Assembly (NCBI GenBank): GCA_035686365.1
Contig: DASRZM010000109.1
Span: 22,974-86,973 of the forward strand
From: DASRZM01 sp035686365
GTDB lineage: Bacteria > Pseudomonadota > Gammaproteobacteria > Xanthomonadales > Xanthomonadaceae
Direction: 5' to 3'
Length of the DNA: 64,000 nt
The position numbers and the translations under genes were made by a program. Below, piece by piece: positions 1-7,463 of this stretch. How positions within the stretch are numbered: position 1 is the first letter of the stretch; each line of letters opens with the position of its first letter. Below the pieces are notes generated by a model. That model searched no databases, was not told where the DNA came from, and was given only the letters and a program-made list of their open reading frames with translations.

Positions 1-114
1 GTTGGCCGCGTATGTTAGGCAGCGCGCGCCCGGACCGCATCCGGCGATCGTTCGGGGCGCGGGGGCCGGGCGCGGACGGCGCCCCGGGGCGTCCGACCAG
101 CGCGGGAGACCGGC

Positions 115-1299
115 GTGCAGCACCCCTCCGCATCCGATCCACGACCCGGTCCAGCGGTCCACGACGAAGCGCCCGCGCGCAGCTGCCAGAACTGCGGCAC
201 GCCGATGCTCGGCTACTGGTGCTACCGCTGCGGCCAGCCGGTGCGCGGGCTGGTGCGCCACTTCTCGACCATCCTGGGCGATTTCGTCGACACCGTCTTC
301 GACCTGGATTCGCGCCTGGTGCGCACGATCGGCCCGTTGCTGCTGCGGCCCGGTCGCCTGACGATCGAGTACTTCGAGGGCCACCGCGTACGCTTCGTCT
401 CCCCGGTGCGCCTGTTCCTGGTGCTGGCGATCGCCGCCTTCTTCGCGCTGCGGCTGACCGTGGACCTGGACTCGGCCGAGGTCGGCTTCACCATTGACGG
501 CCAGGCGCGTATCGAAGCGGCCGCCAGCGTGGAGGAGGTCGAGCGCCTGCGTGCCCAGGCGCTGGCCGGCATCGACGAGGCACGGTCGGAACCGGGGATG
601 GCGCCGGTGGTGCAGTCGGGCCTGGAGGCCGCACGCGCGGCGATCCAGGCGCAGGCGCAGGCGCGCATCGACGAGCTCCAGCGTGCGGAGCCGGCGCAAC
701 CGGTTCCGCCGCAGGCCGAACCGGAGGATGAGGACAAGCTGTATTTGAAGTTCAACGACCGGCGCTGGGATGCGCAGAGCAACCCGGTCCGCTTCGACAG
801 CCTCGGCCAGACGCTGAATGCTTCGCTGAACCGTCTGATCGGGCGCATGCTCGCCAATGCCGGCCGCGTCAGGCAGGACCCCGCGTTGATGCTCGACGCC
901 TTTCTGGAGAACCTGCCGATCGCGCTGTTCTTGATGCTGCCGGTGTTCGCGCTGTTGCTGAAGCTCTTCTACGTGTTCAAGCGGCGGCTGTACATGGAGC
1001 ACCTGGTGGTGGCGCTGCACAGCCACGCCTTCCTGTGCGCGGCCCTGCTGCTGCTGGCCCTGTTCATGGCGCTGCGCGACGCCACCTCGGCCGGCGGCTT
1101 CTGGCATTCACTGCTGGGGTGGACGGAGGGGATCACCCTGGTCTGGATGCCGCTGTACCTGCTGGTGATGCAGAAGCGCGTGTACCGCCAGGGCTGGATC
1201 CTGACCGGGCTCAAGTACGTGGTGCTGGGCATCGCCTACACGATCCTGCTGTCGTTCGTGACGGCCGGTGCGCTCGTGGTCAGCCTGGCGACGCTGTGA
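115..1299 (+). CDS. DUF3667 family membrane protein
   Basis: Function unknown. The 394-residue product begins with a C-x2-C-x8-C-x2-C zinc ribbon (Cys24, 27, 36, 39), followed by the conserved block typical of DUF3667 proteins. Hydrophobic segments lie near residues 100-115 and in the last 130 residues, separated by a long charged, Glu/Ala/Gln-rich helical stretch (about 130-200). It is therefore probably an inner-membrane protein with a cytoplasmic metal-binding head. The GTG start is preferred because GGGAGA sits 5 nt upstream. It overlaps the next gene by 4 bp (GTGA), so the two are probably co-translated. The family assignment is from recognition; no role is inferred. Confidence 0.85.
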   Translation: MQHPSASDPRPGPAVHDEAPARSCQNCGTPMLGYWCYRCGQPVRGLVRHFSTILGDFVDTVFDLDSRLVRTIGPLLLRPGRLTIEYFEGHRVRFVSPVRLFLVLAIAAFFALRLTVDLDSAEVGFTIDGQARIEAAASVEEVERLRAQALAGIDEARSEPGMAPVVQSGLEAARAAIQAQAQARIDELQRAEPAQPVPPQAEPEDEDKLYLKFNDRRWDAQSNPVRFDSLGQTLNASLNRLIGRMLANAGRVRQDPALMLDAFLENLPIALFLMLPVFALLLKLFYVFKRRLYMEHLVVALHSHAFLCAALLLLALFMALRDATSAGGFWHSLLGWTEGITLVWMPLYLLVMQKRVYRQGWILTGLKYVVLGIAYTILLSFVTAGALVVSLATL

Positions 1300-1604
1300 T
1301 CGTGTACGAGGTCAATGTGGAGATCGGACGCGAACATGAGCGCGAGTACCGCCGCTGGCTGACCGCGCACGTGGCCCAGATCGCGGCGCTGCCCGGCTTC
1401 CTCGGTGCCCAGGTGCTGGAGGTGCTCCAGGACGAGGACACCGGTGCCGGGCGCCTGGCACTGAGCGTGCGCTACCGCCTGCGCGATCGCGCGGCGCTGG
1501 AGGACTACCTGCGCGAGCACGCCGCACGCCTGCGCGCGGACGGGGCCAGCCGCTTTCCCGACATGCGTGCGTGGCGGCGCGTGCTGGCCGAACCGGCAGA
1601 CTGA
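1296..1604 (+). CDS. DUF4286 family protein
   Basis: A 102-residue protein of the DUF4286 family, whose members resemble small ferredoxin-fold (dimeric alpha/beta barrel) proteins of unknown function. The pattern fits: a beta-strand opening (IVYEVNVEI), an EYRRWL helix, a central 'LPGFLGAQVLEV' segment and a YRL..RAALEDYL half. The GTG start at 1296 overlaps the DUF3667 stop. A second in-frame GTG two codons later cannot be excluded. There is no signal peptide, so it is probably cytoplasmic. It is followed by a hairpin-rich repeat and then by the convergent DUF3106 gene. Confidence 0.8.
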   Translation: MIVYEVNVEIGREHEREYRRWLTAHVAQIAALPGFLGAQVLEVLQDEDTGAGRLALSVRYRLRDRAALEDYLREHAARLRADGASRFPDMRAWRRVLAEPAD

Positions 1605-1611
1605 AGGCGCT

Positions 1612-1738
1612 CCGGAAAGGTCCGGACAAGTCCGTCCTGGACCGATCCGGACCCGATCGGACGCGAGCACGTGCGTGCCTGATCCGCGCGTGCGCCATCG
1701 ATGGTGCGCGGACCTGTGAACCTGTTCAGGGGTTCCCT
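1612..1738. repeat. Hairpin-array repeat, copy A
   Basis: This convergent intergenic stretch is a diverged copy of the arrays at 3416-3563 and 6325-6410. The same succession of small palindromes is recognisable: a TCCGTCCTGGA loop, GCACGTGCGTGC, TGCGCCATCGATGGTGCG (stem around 1691-1708) and CCTGTGAACCTGTTCAGGG. The bases differ but the hairpin order is kept. It may serve as a bidirectional terminator, since it lies between two gene ends. Confidence 0.6.
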
Positions 1739-2415
1739 CAGCGTGGCAGCCGCGCGCGCAGGATCCGCTCGCGCTGCCCGGGCTCGGCCTCGAGCAGTTC
1801 CCGTCGCAACGCCTGGCGGTCGCGCGGCGGCAGCCGCAGCGAGACCTGCTGCAGCATCTCGCGCTGCGCCGGCTCCAGGGCAAGCAGCATCTCCCAGGTC
1901 GCGACGCGCTCTTCCGGTGGCACGAACGCGAACAGGCGCCGCGCGGTCGCAGCGGCTTCCCGCGCCGCGGCGTCGAGCAGGAACATGCGCTGCTGCTGCG
2001 TGCCCAGCGCAACGAACTCGGCGCGCAGGCGCTCGCGTTCGTCCACCGGCAGCTCGCCGAAGCGCGCGAACGCCTGCTGCACACGACCGCGCTCGCCGGG
2101 ATCGGATCGGCGCAGGGCCTCGTAGCGCTCGCGCAGGTGGGCGCGCTGCGCTGCCGGCAGCGCATCCCAGCGTTCGACGCGCCGGTGCAGCCGGTCGCGC
2201 TCGGGCGGCGCCAGCGCCAGCCAATGCCGCGAGTTCTGCACCAGGCGTTCGCGCTGCGCCGGTGCCAGCCGGTCCCAGCTGCCGGCGAAGGGTGCGAGCA
2301 GCTCGCGCTCGGCCGCGTCCAGCTCGGACCAGCGTGCGGCCTCCTGGGCGAGGGCCGTGGCACCGGCGCAGGCCAGCAGCGCCGCCAGGATCGCGCGTGT
2401 CATCGGCTCAGCCAT
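1738..2415 (-). CDS. DUF3106 domain exported protein
   Basis: A protein of about 225 residues with an N-terminal signal peptide ending near ALAQ, then a DUF3106 domain of short amphipathic helices rich in Arg, Glu and Leu (repeats such as WxxLxPxxRxRL). It is probably periplasmic; the molecular role is unknown. The start at 2415 is chosen because AGGA lies about 5 nt upstream and it overlaps the stop of the upstream gene. An ATG at 2403 is an alternative. DUF3106 genes are known to follow a sigma-factor gene and a DUF3619 gene, which is the context here. Confidence 0.75.
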   Translation of the reverse strand: MAEPMTRAILAALLACAGATALAQEAARWSELDAAERELLAPFAGSWDRLAPAQRERLVQNSRHWLALAPPERDRLHRRVERWDALPAAQRAHLRERYEALRRSDPGERGRVQQAFARFGELPVDERERLRAEFVALGTQQQRMFLLDAAAREAAATARRLFAFVPPEERVATWEMLLALEPAQREMLQQVSLRLPPRDRQALRRELLEAEPGQRERILRARLPR

Positions 2416-3358
2416 CGGCGTCCTGCCGCTCGGCCAGCCAGACATAGAACTCCAGGTCCTGCAGCAGGTCGGCGTCGGGATCTTCCACCAGCAGGCTGTA
2501 GTCGGGGGAGGCGATCGCCCGTTGCGCAGGACTCAGGGGCGCGGCCGCGGGCGCATGCATCGTGGCGCCAGGAACCGCTCTGCCCCCGCCGGCGCTGCCG
2601 GGGCGGCCGCGCGGTGCCAGCTGCATCGCCAGCACGGCGACGCCCGCCAGGACGGCGACGCCGGCCAGCAGGCGCAGCCGGCCGCCGCGCTGCGCTCGGC
2701 GCTGCTGCGCGGCGCGACGGGCGTGCGCAAGTTGCGCGCGGGTGTCGGGGTCGGCATGGCCCGCGTCGGCCTCCAGCAGCGCGCGGGCACGCAGGACCCA
2801 GTCGTGGGTACTGCCTGCCCCCGGCTCGGCGGTCTCCGGTGCGCGCAATGCCTGCAGTGCGTGGAACAGCGCAGCCTTGGCCTCTGCCTCGGACAGGTCC
2901 ATCGCCTGCGCGGTGCTCTGGATGTCCAGTCCTTCCCACACGCGCAGCAGGAAGGTCCCACGCTGGTCCCGCGGCAGCGCACGCAGGCCGGCCTGCAGGG
3001 ACGCCAGCGCCTGCCGCTCGGCGTGGCCGCCGGGTCGACCGGCTGCGCCGGCATCGGCTGCCATAGCCGCACCGGCACGCGCCCCGGACACGCCGGCGCC
3101 ACCGTCCCGCGCACGCCCGGTGGCTCCGGCAATGCGCCGGCCCAGCGCGCGCCAGAACAGCGGCGGCCATCGATCCGGCGGCGCCTGGCGGCTGTCGCGG
3201 AGGAAATCGCCCATGGCCCGGTGCACCAGGCGCAGGGCTTTTCTGCGGTTGCCGGTGGCCAGTTCCGCGTGTCGTAGCGCGTGCAGTTCCACCCGGCGCA
3301 GGAACCGGTCCAGGCCTGCGGCAGCCGGTTCGGTGGCACGGGCCGATCTGTCGGGCAT
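2408..3358 (-). CDS. Sigma-70-like factor fused to a DUF3619-like membrane domain
   Basis: The 316-residue product has two parts. Residues about 10-170 look like an ECF-type sigma factor: a region-2-like block with the FLRRVELHALRH start, then a region-4-like helix-turn-helix with 'LPRDQRGTFLLRVWEG' and 'STAQAMDLSEAEAKAALFHA'. Residues about 185-316 resemble a DUF3619-type protein: a short helical segment, one membrane helix (LLAGVAVLAGVAVLAMQL) and an acidic tail ending in LEFYVWLAE. In related bacteria these are usually separate neighbouring genes, so this looks like a fusion. No signal peptide or clear ribosome site was seen. Sigma activity is inferred, not shown. Confidence 0.65.
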   Translation of the reverse strand: MPDRSARATEPAAAGLDRFLRRVELHALRHAELATGNRRKALRLVHRAMGDFLRDSRQAPPDRWPPLFWRALGRRIAGATGRARDGGAGVSGARAGAAMAADAGAAGRPGGHAERQALASLQAGLRALPRDQRGTFLLRVWEGLDIQSTAQAMDLSEAEAKAALFHALQALRAPETAEPGAGSTHDWVLRARALLEADAGHADPDTRAQLAHARRAAQQRRAQRGGRLRLLAGVAVLAGVAVLAMQLAPRGRPGSAGGGRAVPGATMHAPAAAPLSPAQRAIASPDYSLLVEDPDADLLQDLEFYVWLAERQDADG

Positions 3359-3415
3359 GGAGCGTTCGCGGTCACCGGAGCCTGGTGCCGCATTCTAGGC
3401 CGGGGTCTGTAAGAA

Positions 3416-3563
3416 GGGTCTGATCAAGTCCATCCTGGACTTGATCAGACCCGCCGAGTCCGGCACATGTCCGGACTCGGCTCCGCTGGATCAAGCACTT
3501 GCGTGCTTGATCCGCGAGCGCGCCGTCCATGGCGCGCGAACCTCTGAACTTGTTCACAGGTTC
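3416..3563. repeat. Array of five consecutive hairpins, copy B
   Basis: Five palindromes follow one another with almost no spacing. Arms: 3416-3431/3437-3452 (16 bp perfect, 5-nt loop), 3453-3463/3471-3481 (11 bp), 3488-3498/3503-3513 (11 bp, TTGC loop), 3518-3524/3531-3537 (7 bp) and 3538-3543/3558-3563 with an inner TGAAC/GTTCA stem. The last three match copy C near 6332-6406 almost base for base. The array lies in the divergent gap between the sigma-like gene and priA. Confidence 0.85.
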
Positions 3564-3897
3564 CGTAGAGACCGGGCAGGCGTCGATGGCCGGTGGCGCG
3601 GCGCCGGTGCGCCTGCGCGACCGGCTCCCGACCGGCCGCGGGTACGGCGCCAGAGCGGGCTTGACAGCGCCGGAAAATGCGCTCTTCAAGACGCCACAAG
3701 GGATTGCGGGCCGGTTGTTGTGCACAGCGGCGAAATGCAATGCCGGAGGCGACGACGCCGGTGAAGCGGGCGTCGCGAAATCGTCAAGGCGCACGTGCAG
3801 GTCCTTGATCTGGCTGCTTTATTTCAGACTGGTTAAAACTTCGCCAAGGTGCCCCGGCGCGTGTCTTTCCGCGCCCTGCAGCGAGCCCGGACGGCCG
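3564..3897. other. Intergenic stretch without a gene
   Basis: No convincing reading frame was seen. The first half is GC-rich; from about 3801 to 3851 the sequence becomes unusually AT-rich for this window (CTTTATTTCAGACTGGTTAAAAC). TTGTGCACA at 3718-3726 is a weak two-mismatch DnaA-box-like site. The region leads into the DnaA-box cluster. Confidence 0.5.
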
Positions 3898-4013
3898 CTG
3901 TCCACAGCCTTATCCACATATTCTGTGGATAAGGGGAAAACCCCCGCTTCCGCAGGTGCTTGCACGATGTTCGCGATGCGGAATCGAGTTAGCCTCCGTA
4001 AGTGTTATCCACA
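3898..4013. promoter_or_regulatory. Cluster of DnaA boxes upstream of priA
   Basis: Three exact TTATCCACA boxes are present: 3910-3918 (+), 3924-3932 (-) and 4005-4013 (+). The first two form an inverted pair only 5 bp apart. A weaker CTGTCCACA lies at 3898-3906. TTATCCACA is the established high-affinity DnaA site. The location 90-200 bp before the primosome gene priA suggests DnaA control of priA or titration of DnaA; an origin role is possible but unsupported, because no dnaA, dnaN or rpmH is nearby. Confidence 0.75.
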
Positions 4014-4102
4014 GCCGGGAAGTCGGGCCGCCGCTCGGCGCCCGATGCACAGGGCGATCGCGCCTGCGGCTATTTCCGGGACACGGCACTAGACTCGCTC
4101 AC

Positions 4103-6322
4103 ATGACGCCTGGGCCCGCCGCTTCCGAGGATCCCGCGCCGGCGACCGCCCGCACGATCCTCGAGGTGGCGCTGCCGCTGCCGCTACCGGGAACCTTCTG
4201 CTACCTGCCCCCGGCCGGCGACGGCAGCGCGTACTGGCTTGGGTGCCGCGTGCGCGTGCCGTTCGGACCCCGCGAGCTGATCGGGATCGTCGTCGGCGAG
4301 AACTCGACCGGTCCGGAAGGCGTCGAGCCGCGGGCCGTGCTCGAGCGGATCGACGCGCAGCCGCTGCTGGACGGCGAGCTCGCCGGCAGCCTGGCCTGGG
4401 CCGCCGGCTATTACCATCGTCCGATCGGCGAGGTGTATGCCGCTGCCCTGCCAGGACCGCTGCGCGAGGGCCGCCCAGTGCCGCCGACCCGGGCGTTCGC
4501 CTGGCGCCTGACCGCGGAAGGTCGCCAGGCGCTGGCGCGCATGCGCGCCGGCACCCGCACGCGCGCGCTCGCCGAGCGGCTCGCGCGTGGCACACAGGCC
4601 GAGCCGGTGCTCGATGCGCAGGTTCCCCGCTGGCGCGAACCGATGCGCCGGCTGGCCGCCCGCGCCCTGGTCGAGCGCTGCATGGCGCCGGTCGATCTGC
4701 AGGCGGATCTGCCGATGGCCTCCGGACCCGGGCTCAATCCGGCGCAGCGCGATGCGGTCGAAGCCATCCGTTCGCATTCGGGCTTCCGGGTGCACCTGCT
4801 CGATGGCGTGACCGGCTCGGGCAAGACCGAGGTCTACCTGGCCGCGGTTGCCCACTGTCTTGCGCGCGGACGCCAGGCGCTGGTGCTGGTGCCCGAAATC
4901 GGCCTGACGCCGCAGGCACTGGCGCGCTTCGGCGAGCGCTTGCCGGTCCCGGTGCACGCCTTCCATTCCGCACTTGCCGAGGGTGAGCGCGCGCGCGTGT
5001 TCGCCGCCTGTTTCGACGGCCAGGCGCGGGTCGTGGTGGGTACGCGCTCGGCGGTGCTGCTGCCGCTGCCGGAGGCGGGACTGATCGTGGTCGACGAAGA
5101 GCACGATGCCTCCTACAAGCAGCAGGAGGGCTGGCGCTACCACGCCCGCGACCTGGCCCTGGTGCGCGCGCGCAATCTCCAGGTGCCGGTAGTGCTGGGA
5201 TCGGCCACGCCGTCACTGGAGTCGCTGCACAACGCCATGACTGCGCGCTACGACCACCTGCGCCTGCGCCAGCGTGCGGGCCAGGCGTGCGCGCCGGTGG
5301 TGCGCCTGCACGACCTGCGCGGCCGCCGGCTGCAACACGGCCTGGCGCCGGCGCTGCTGGAGGCCATCGATGCGAGGCTGGCGCGCGGCGAACAGGTGCT
5401 GGTGTTCCGCAACCGCCGCGGTTACGCCCCGGCCCTGCTGTGCCACGACTGCGGCTGGCACGCCCGCTGCCGCCGCTGCGACGCGGCACTGACCGTGCAC
5501 GGCCGCGGCGCGCGGCTGCAGTGTCACCACTGCGGGGCGCGCCAGTCGGTGCCTTCGGCATGTCCGGACTGCGGCGGGCTGGCGCTGCAGCCGCAAGGCG
5601 CCGGCACCGAGCGGCTCGAGCAGGCGCTGGCCGAGCGCTTCCCCGCAGTGCCACTGGTGCGCGTGGACCGCGAGACCACGCGCGGCCGCGATGCGCTCGC
5701 GCGCCATTTCGCGCGCCTGGGCGAGGGCGCCGGGATCCTGGTCGGCACCCAGATGCTGGCCAAGGGACACGACCTGCCGCGGCTGACGCTGGTGGCGGTG
5801 ATCGGCGTCGACGAGGGACTGTTCAGTGCCGACTTCCGGGCACCGGAGCGGCTCGCGCAACTGCTGGTGCAGGTATCGGGCCGTGCCGGCCGCGCCGACT
5901 TGCCCGGCGAGGTCTGGCTGCAGACCCACCATCCCGAGCATCCGCTGCTGGCCACGCTGCTGGCCGGCGGCTACCACGCCTTTGCCGAGCTGGCGCTGGC
6001 CGAGCGCGAGGCCGCCGGGCTGCCGCCGTTCGCGCACCTGGCGCTGTTGCGCGCCGAGGCGCCGCGCGCCGATGCACTCGACGCCTTCCTCGCCTTCGCC
6101 CGCGCTGCATGCCCGCTGCCGCGCGCGGTCGAGCTGCACGGGCCGATGCCGGCACCGATGCCGCGTCGGCAGGGCCGTGTGCGCGGGCAACTGCTGCTGT
6201 CGGCGCGCGACCGCGCCCCGCTGCACGCCTGCCTGCGGGCCTGGCTGCCGTTGCTGCACGCCAGCCGCGAGGCACGCCGCGTGCGCTGGTCCATCGACGT
6301 GGATCCGGTGGACTTGTACTAG
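4103..6322 (+). CDS. priA: Primosomal protein N' (replication restart helicase PriA)
   Basis: A 3'-to-5' helicase that reloads the replisome at stalled forks. The 739 residues fit the family. An N-terminal 3'-DNA-binding domain is followed by a helicase core with Walker A GVTGSGKTE (about 234), a DEEH box (VVDEEHDASYKQQEG, about 330) and the PriA zinc insert with four CxxC pairs (CHDCG, CRRCD, CHHCG, CPDCG; about 447-490). ATG 4103 is chosen by family length. TAGACT at 4090-4095 lies 7 nt before it and there is no Shine-Dalgarno, so the mRNA may be leaderless. DnaA boxes upstream suggest a link to replication control. Confidence 0.97.
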   Translation: MTPGPAASEDPAPATARTILEVALPLPLPGTFCYLPPAGDGSAYWLGCRVRVPFGPRELIGIVVGENSTGPEGVEPRAVLERIDAQPLLDGELAGSLAWAAGYYHRPIGEVYAAALPGPLREGRPVPPTRAFAWRLTAEGRQALARMRAGTRTRALAERLARGTQAEPVLDAQVPRWREPMRRLAARALVERCMAPVDLQADLPMASGPGLNPAQRDAVEAIRSHSGFRVHLLDGVTGSGKTEVYLAAVAHCLARGRQALVLVPEIGLTPQALARFGERLPVPVHAFHSALAEGERARVFAACFDGQARVVVGTRSAVLLPLPEAGLIVVDEEHDASYKQQEGWRYHARDLALVRARNLQVPVVLGSATPSLESLHNAMTARYDHLRLRQRAGQACAPVVRLHDLRGRRLQHGLAPALLEAIDARLARGEQVLVFRNRRGYAPALLCHDCGWHARCRRCDAALTVHGRGARLQCHHCGARQSVPSACPDCGGLALQPQGAGTERLEQALAERFPAVPLVRVDRETTRGRDALARHFARLGEGAGILVGTQMLAKGHDLPRLTLVAVIGVDEGLFSADFRAPERLAQLLVQVSGRAGRADLPGEVWLQTHHPEHPLLATLLAGGYHAFAELALAEREAAGLPPFAHLALLRAEAPRADALDAFLAFARAACPLPRAVELHGPMPAPMPRRQGRVRGQLLLSARDRAPLHACLRAWLPLLHASREARRVRWSIDVDPVDLY

Positions 6323-6324
6323 GT

Positions 6325-6410
6325 AGGGTCTGATCAAGCACTTGCGTGCTTGATCCGCGAGCGCGCCATCCCTGGCGCGCGAACCTCCGCACCTGTCCGG
6401 AGGTTCCCTG
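6325..6410. repeat. Hairpin-array repeat, copy C
   Basis: Three adjacent hairpins directly follow the priA stop: 6332-6341/6346-6355 (TTGC loop), 6361-6367/6374-6380 and 6381-6389/6398-6406. They align closely with the last three hairpins of the array at 3488-3563. In the last hairpin the stem differs by a paired change (CTCCG/CGGAG against CTCTG/CACAG). It could act as the priA terminator, though no T-run follows. Confidence 0.8.
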
Positions 6411-6450
6411 GACAGTCCGGGCTGGGAGTCCAGCGGCCGACGCCACAGCC

Positions 6451-6805
6451 CAAGTTCCCGTGGCTGGTTCCAGTGGCCAGTCAATGAGCGAGGACGCACT
6501 CGAAGCCTGGGCGCACAGGCCCGCCGAGGCGGATCGGTGTCCGGGTTCCGGGGGCGTCGCCTCCGCAGCGGCGGCGGGTGGACGATCAGTCCCCCGAAGG
6601 GGGGCGCGCACACGGATGTGCGCGCGTTTGCGCTCGGACACGATGTCCGATCGCAAACCCCGGCCAGCCGACGCGGACCCGGCACGCGCAGCGTGCCGGG
6701 CGCGAGGACAAGCAGCCCCCGGAACCCGGACACCGATCCGACCCCACCCGAAGCCCGCACCGCTGTTGCTCCCGACGGGTCACTGGAACTGGCTACTGGG
6801 ACTTG
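6451..6805 (+). repeat. Nested palindrome element, copy 1 (structured RNA or cruciform)
   Basis: Two long-range inverted repeats are nested. Inner arms 6531-6555 and 6715-6739 are 25 bp and perfectly complementary. Outer arms 6451-6475 and 6781-6805 pair at 24 of 25 positions, four of them as G-U wobbles if read as plus-strand RNA. Between the inner arms are separate hairpins at 6604-6625, 6627-6657 and 6678-6700. The segment 6575-6677 is homologous to the reverse complement of 38180-38290. No coding frame is convincing. The element ends 35 nt before the tetR start. Confidence 0.75.
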
Positions 6806-6810
6806 CCTCC

Positions 6811-6838
6811 AAATTTAATCGTATGTTCAAATAAATTT
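6811..6838. promoter_or_regulatory. AT-rich inverted repeat before tetR
   Basis: An AT-rich island in a GC-rich gap, with AAATTTA (6811-6817) and TAAATTT (6832-6838) as inverted arms that end just before the tetR start at 6840. TetR-family regulators commonly bind such palindromes in their own promoters, so this is a plausible autoregulatory operator. A TTGCCT at 6803-6808 could be a -35 element, but I see no clear -10. Confidence 0.5.
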
Positions 6839-6839
6839 C

Positions 6840-7463
6840 ATGAAACGCACGCCGGGCCGCCCCACCGCCGATGCCGGCTTCGATGCCCGCGCCTCCCTGC
6901 TCGGGGCGGCCCGCGAAATCTTTGCCGAGCGCGGTTTCCACGGCGCCTCGGTCCGCCAGATCGCCGGCCAGGCGCGGGTCAGCCCGGCGCTGGTCGCCTA
7001 CCACTTCGGCGACAAGGCCGGGCTCTACCGGGCGATGCTGGCCGGGGCCATGGACCCGCTGTACGAACAACTCGCCGATGCGCACATCGCCGCGGCGGCC
7101 GATCCGTTGCCGCGCGTGCTGGACCTGGTCAGCCGCTTCCTGCTCTCCAACCCGTGGCTGCCGCCGCTGCTGCTGCGCGACGTACTCTCCGGCGAGGGGC
7201 CGTTTACCGACTTCTTCGCCGAGCGCCTGGCCGCACGCAATGCGCGCCTGCTCGAGAAGCTGATCCGCGCCGGCCAGGCGCGCGGGCGCGTACGCAAGGA
7301 CGTGCCACCGCGCTGGGCGGCGCTGGCAACCCTGAGTCTGATGCTGTTTCCGTTCCTGGCCTGGCCCGTGGCCGGGCGTGTGTTCGGGCTCGAACGCGAC
7401 GAGAGGTTTCGACGGACATGGATCGCACACTGCACCAAGCTGCTCGCGCCCCGGTCGCGCTGA
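6840..7463 (+). CDS. TetR/AcrR family regulator, CecR (YbiH)-like
   Basis: 207 residues: an N-terminal TetR helix-turn-helix (about 15-62, with 'GASVRQIAGQARVSPALVAYHF') and a C-terminal ligand-binding domain of the YbiH/CecR type. It heads a run that overlaps by 46 bp into a membrane-fusion lipoprotein gene, followed by an ABC ATPase and an ABC-2 permease. In E. coli cecR (ybiH) likewise leads ybhG-F-S-R, a drug exporter. By analogy it probably represses its own operon and responds to an exported compound. The effector is not predictable. Confidence 0.85.
   Translation: MKRTPGRPTADAGFDARASLLGAAREIFAERGFHGASVRQIAGQARVSPALVAYHFGDKAGLYRAMLAGAMDPLYEQLADAHIAAAADPLPRVLDLVSRFLLSNPWLPPLLLRDVLSGEGPFTDFFAERLAARNARLLEKLIRAGQARGRVRKDVPPRWAALATLSLMLFPFLAWPVAGRVFGLERDERFRRTWIAHCTKLLAPRSR

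Noticed and set aside
1..114. End of an upstream gene (frame ending TAG at 16-18)
   Set aside because: Only five codons are visible, which cannot identify a gene; the rest is GC-rich without a recognisable promoter apart from the ribosome site of the DUF3667 gene.
3898..4013. Calling the DnaA-box cluster the chromosomal origin
   Set aside because: No dnaA, dnaN, rpmH or parAB genes are nearby and the skew of the chromosome cannot be seen from the window; three boxes fit a regulatory or titration site equally well.
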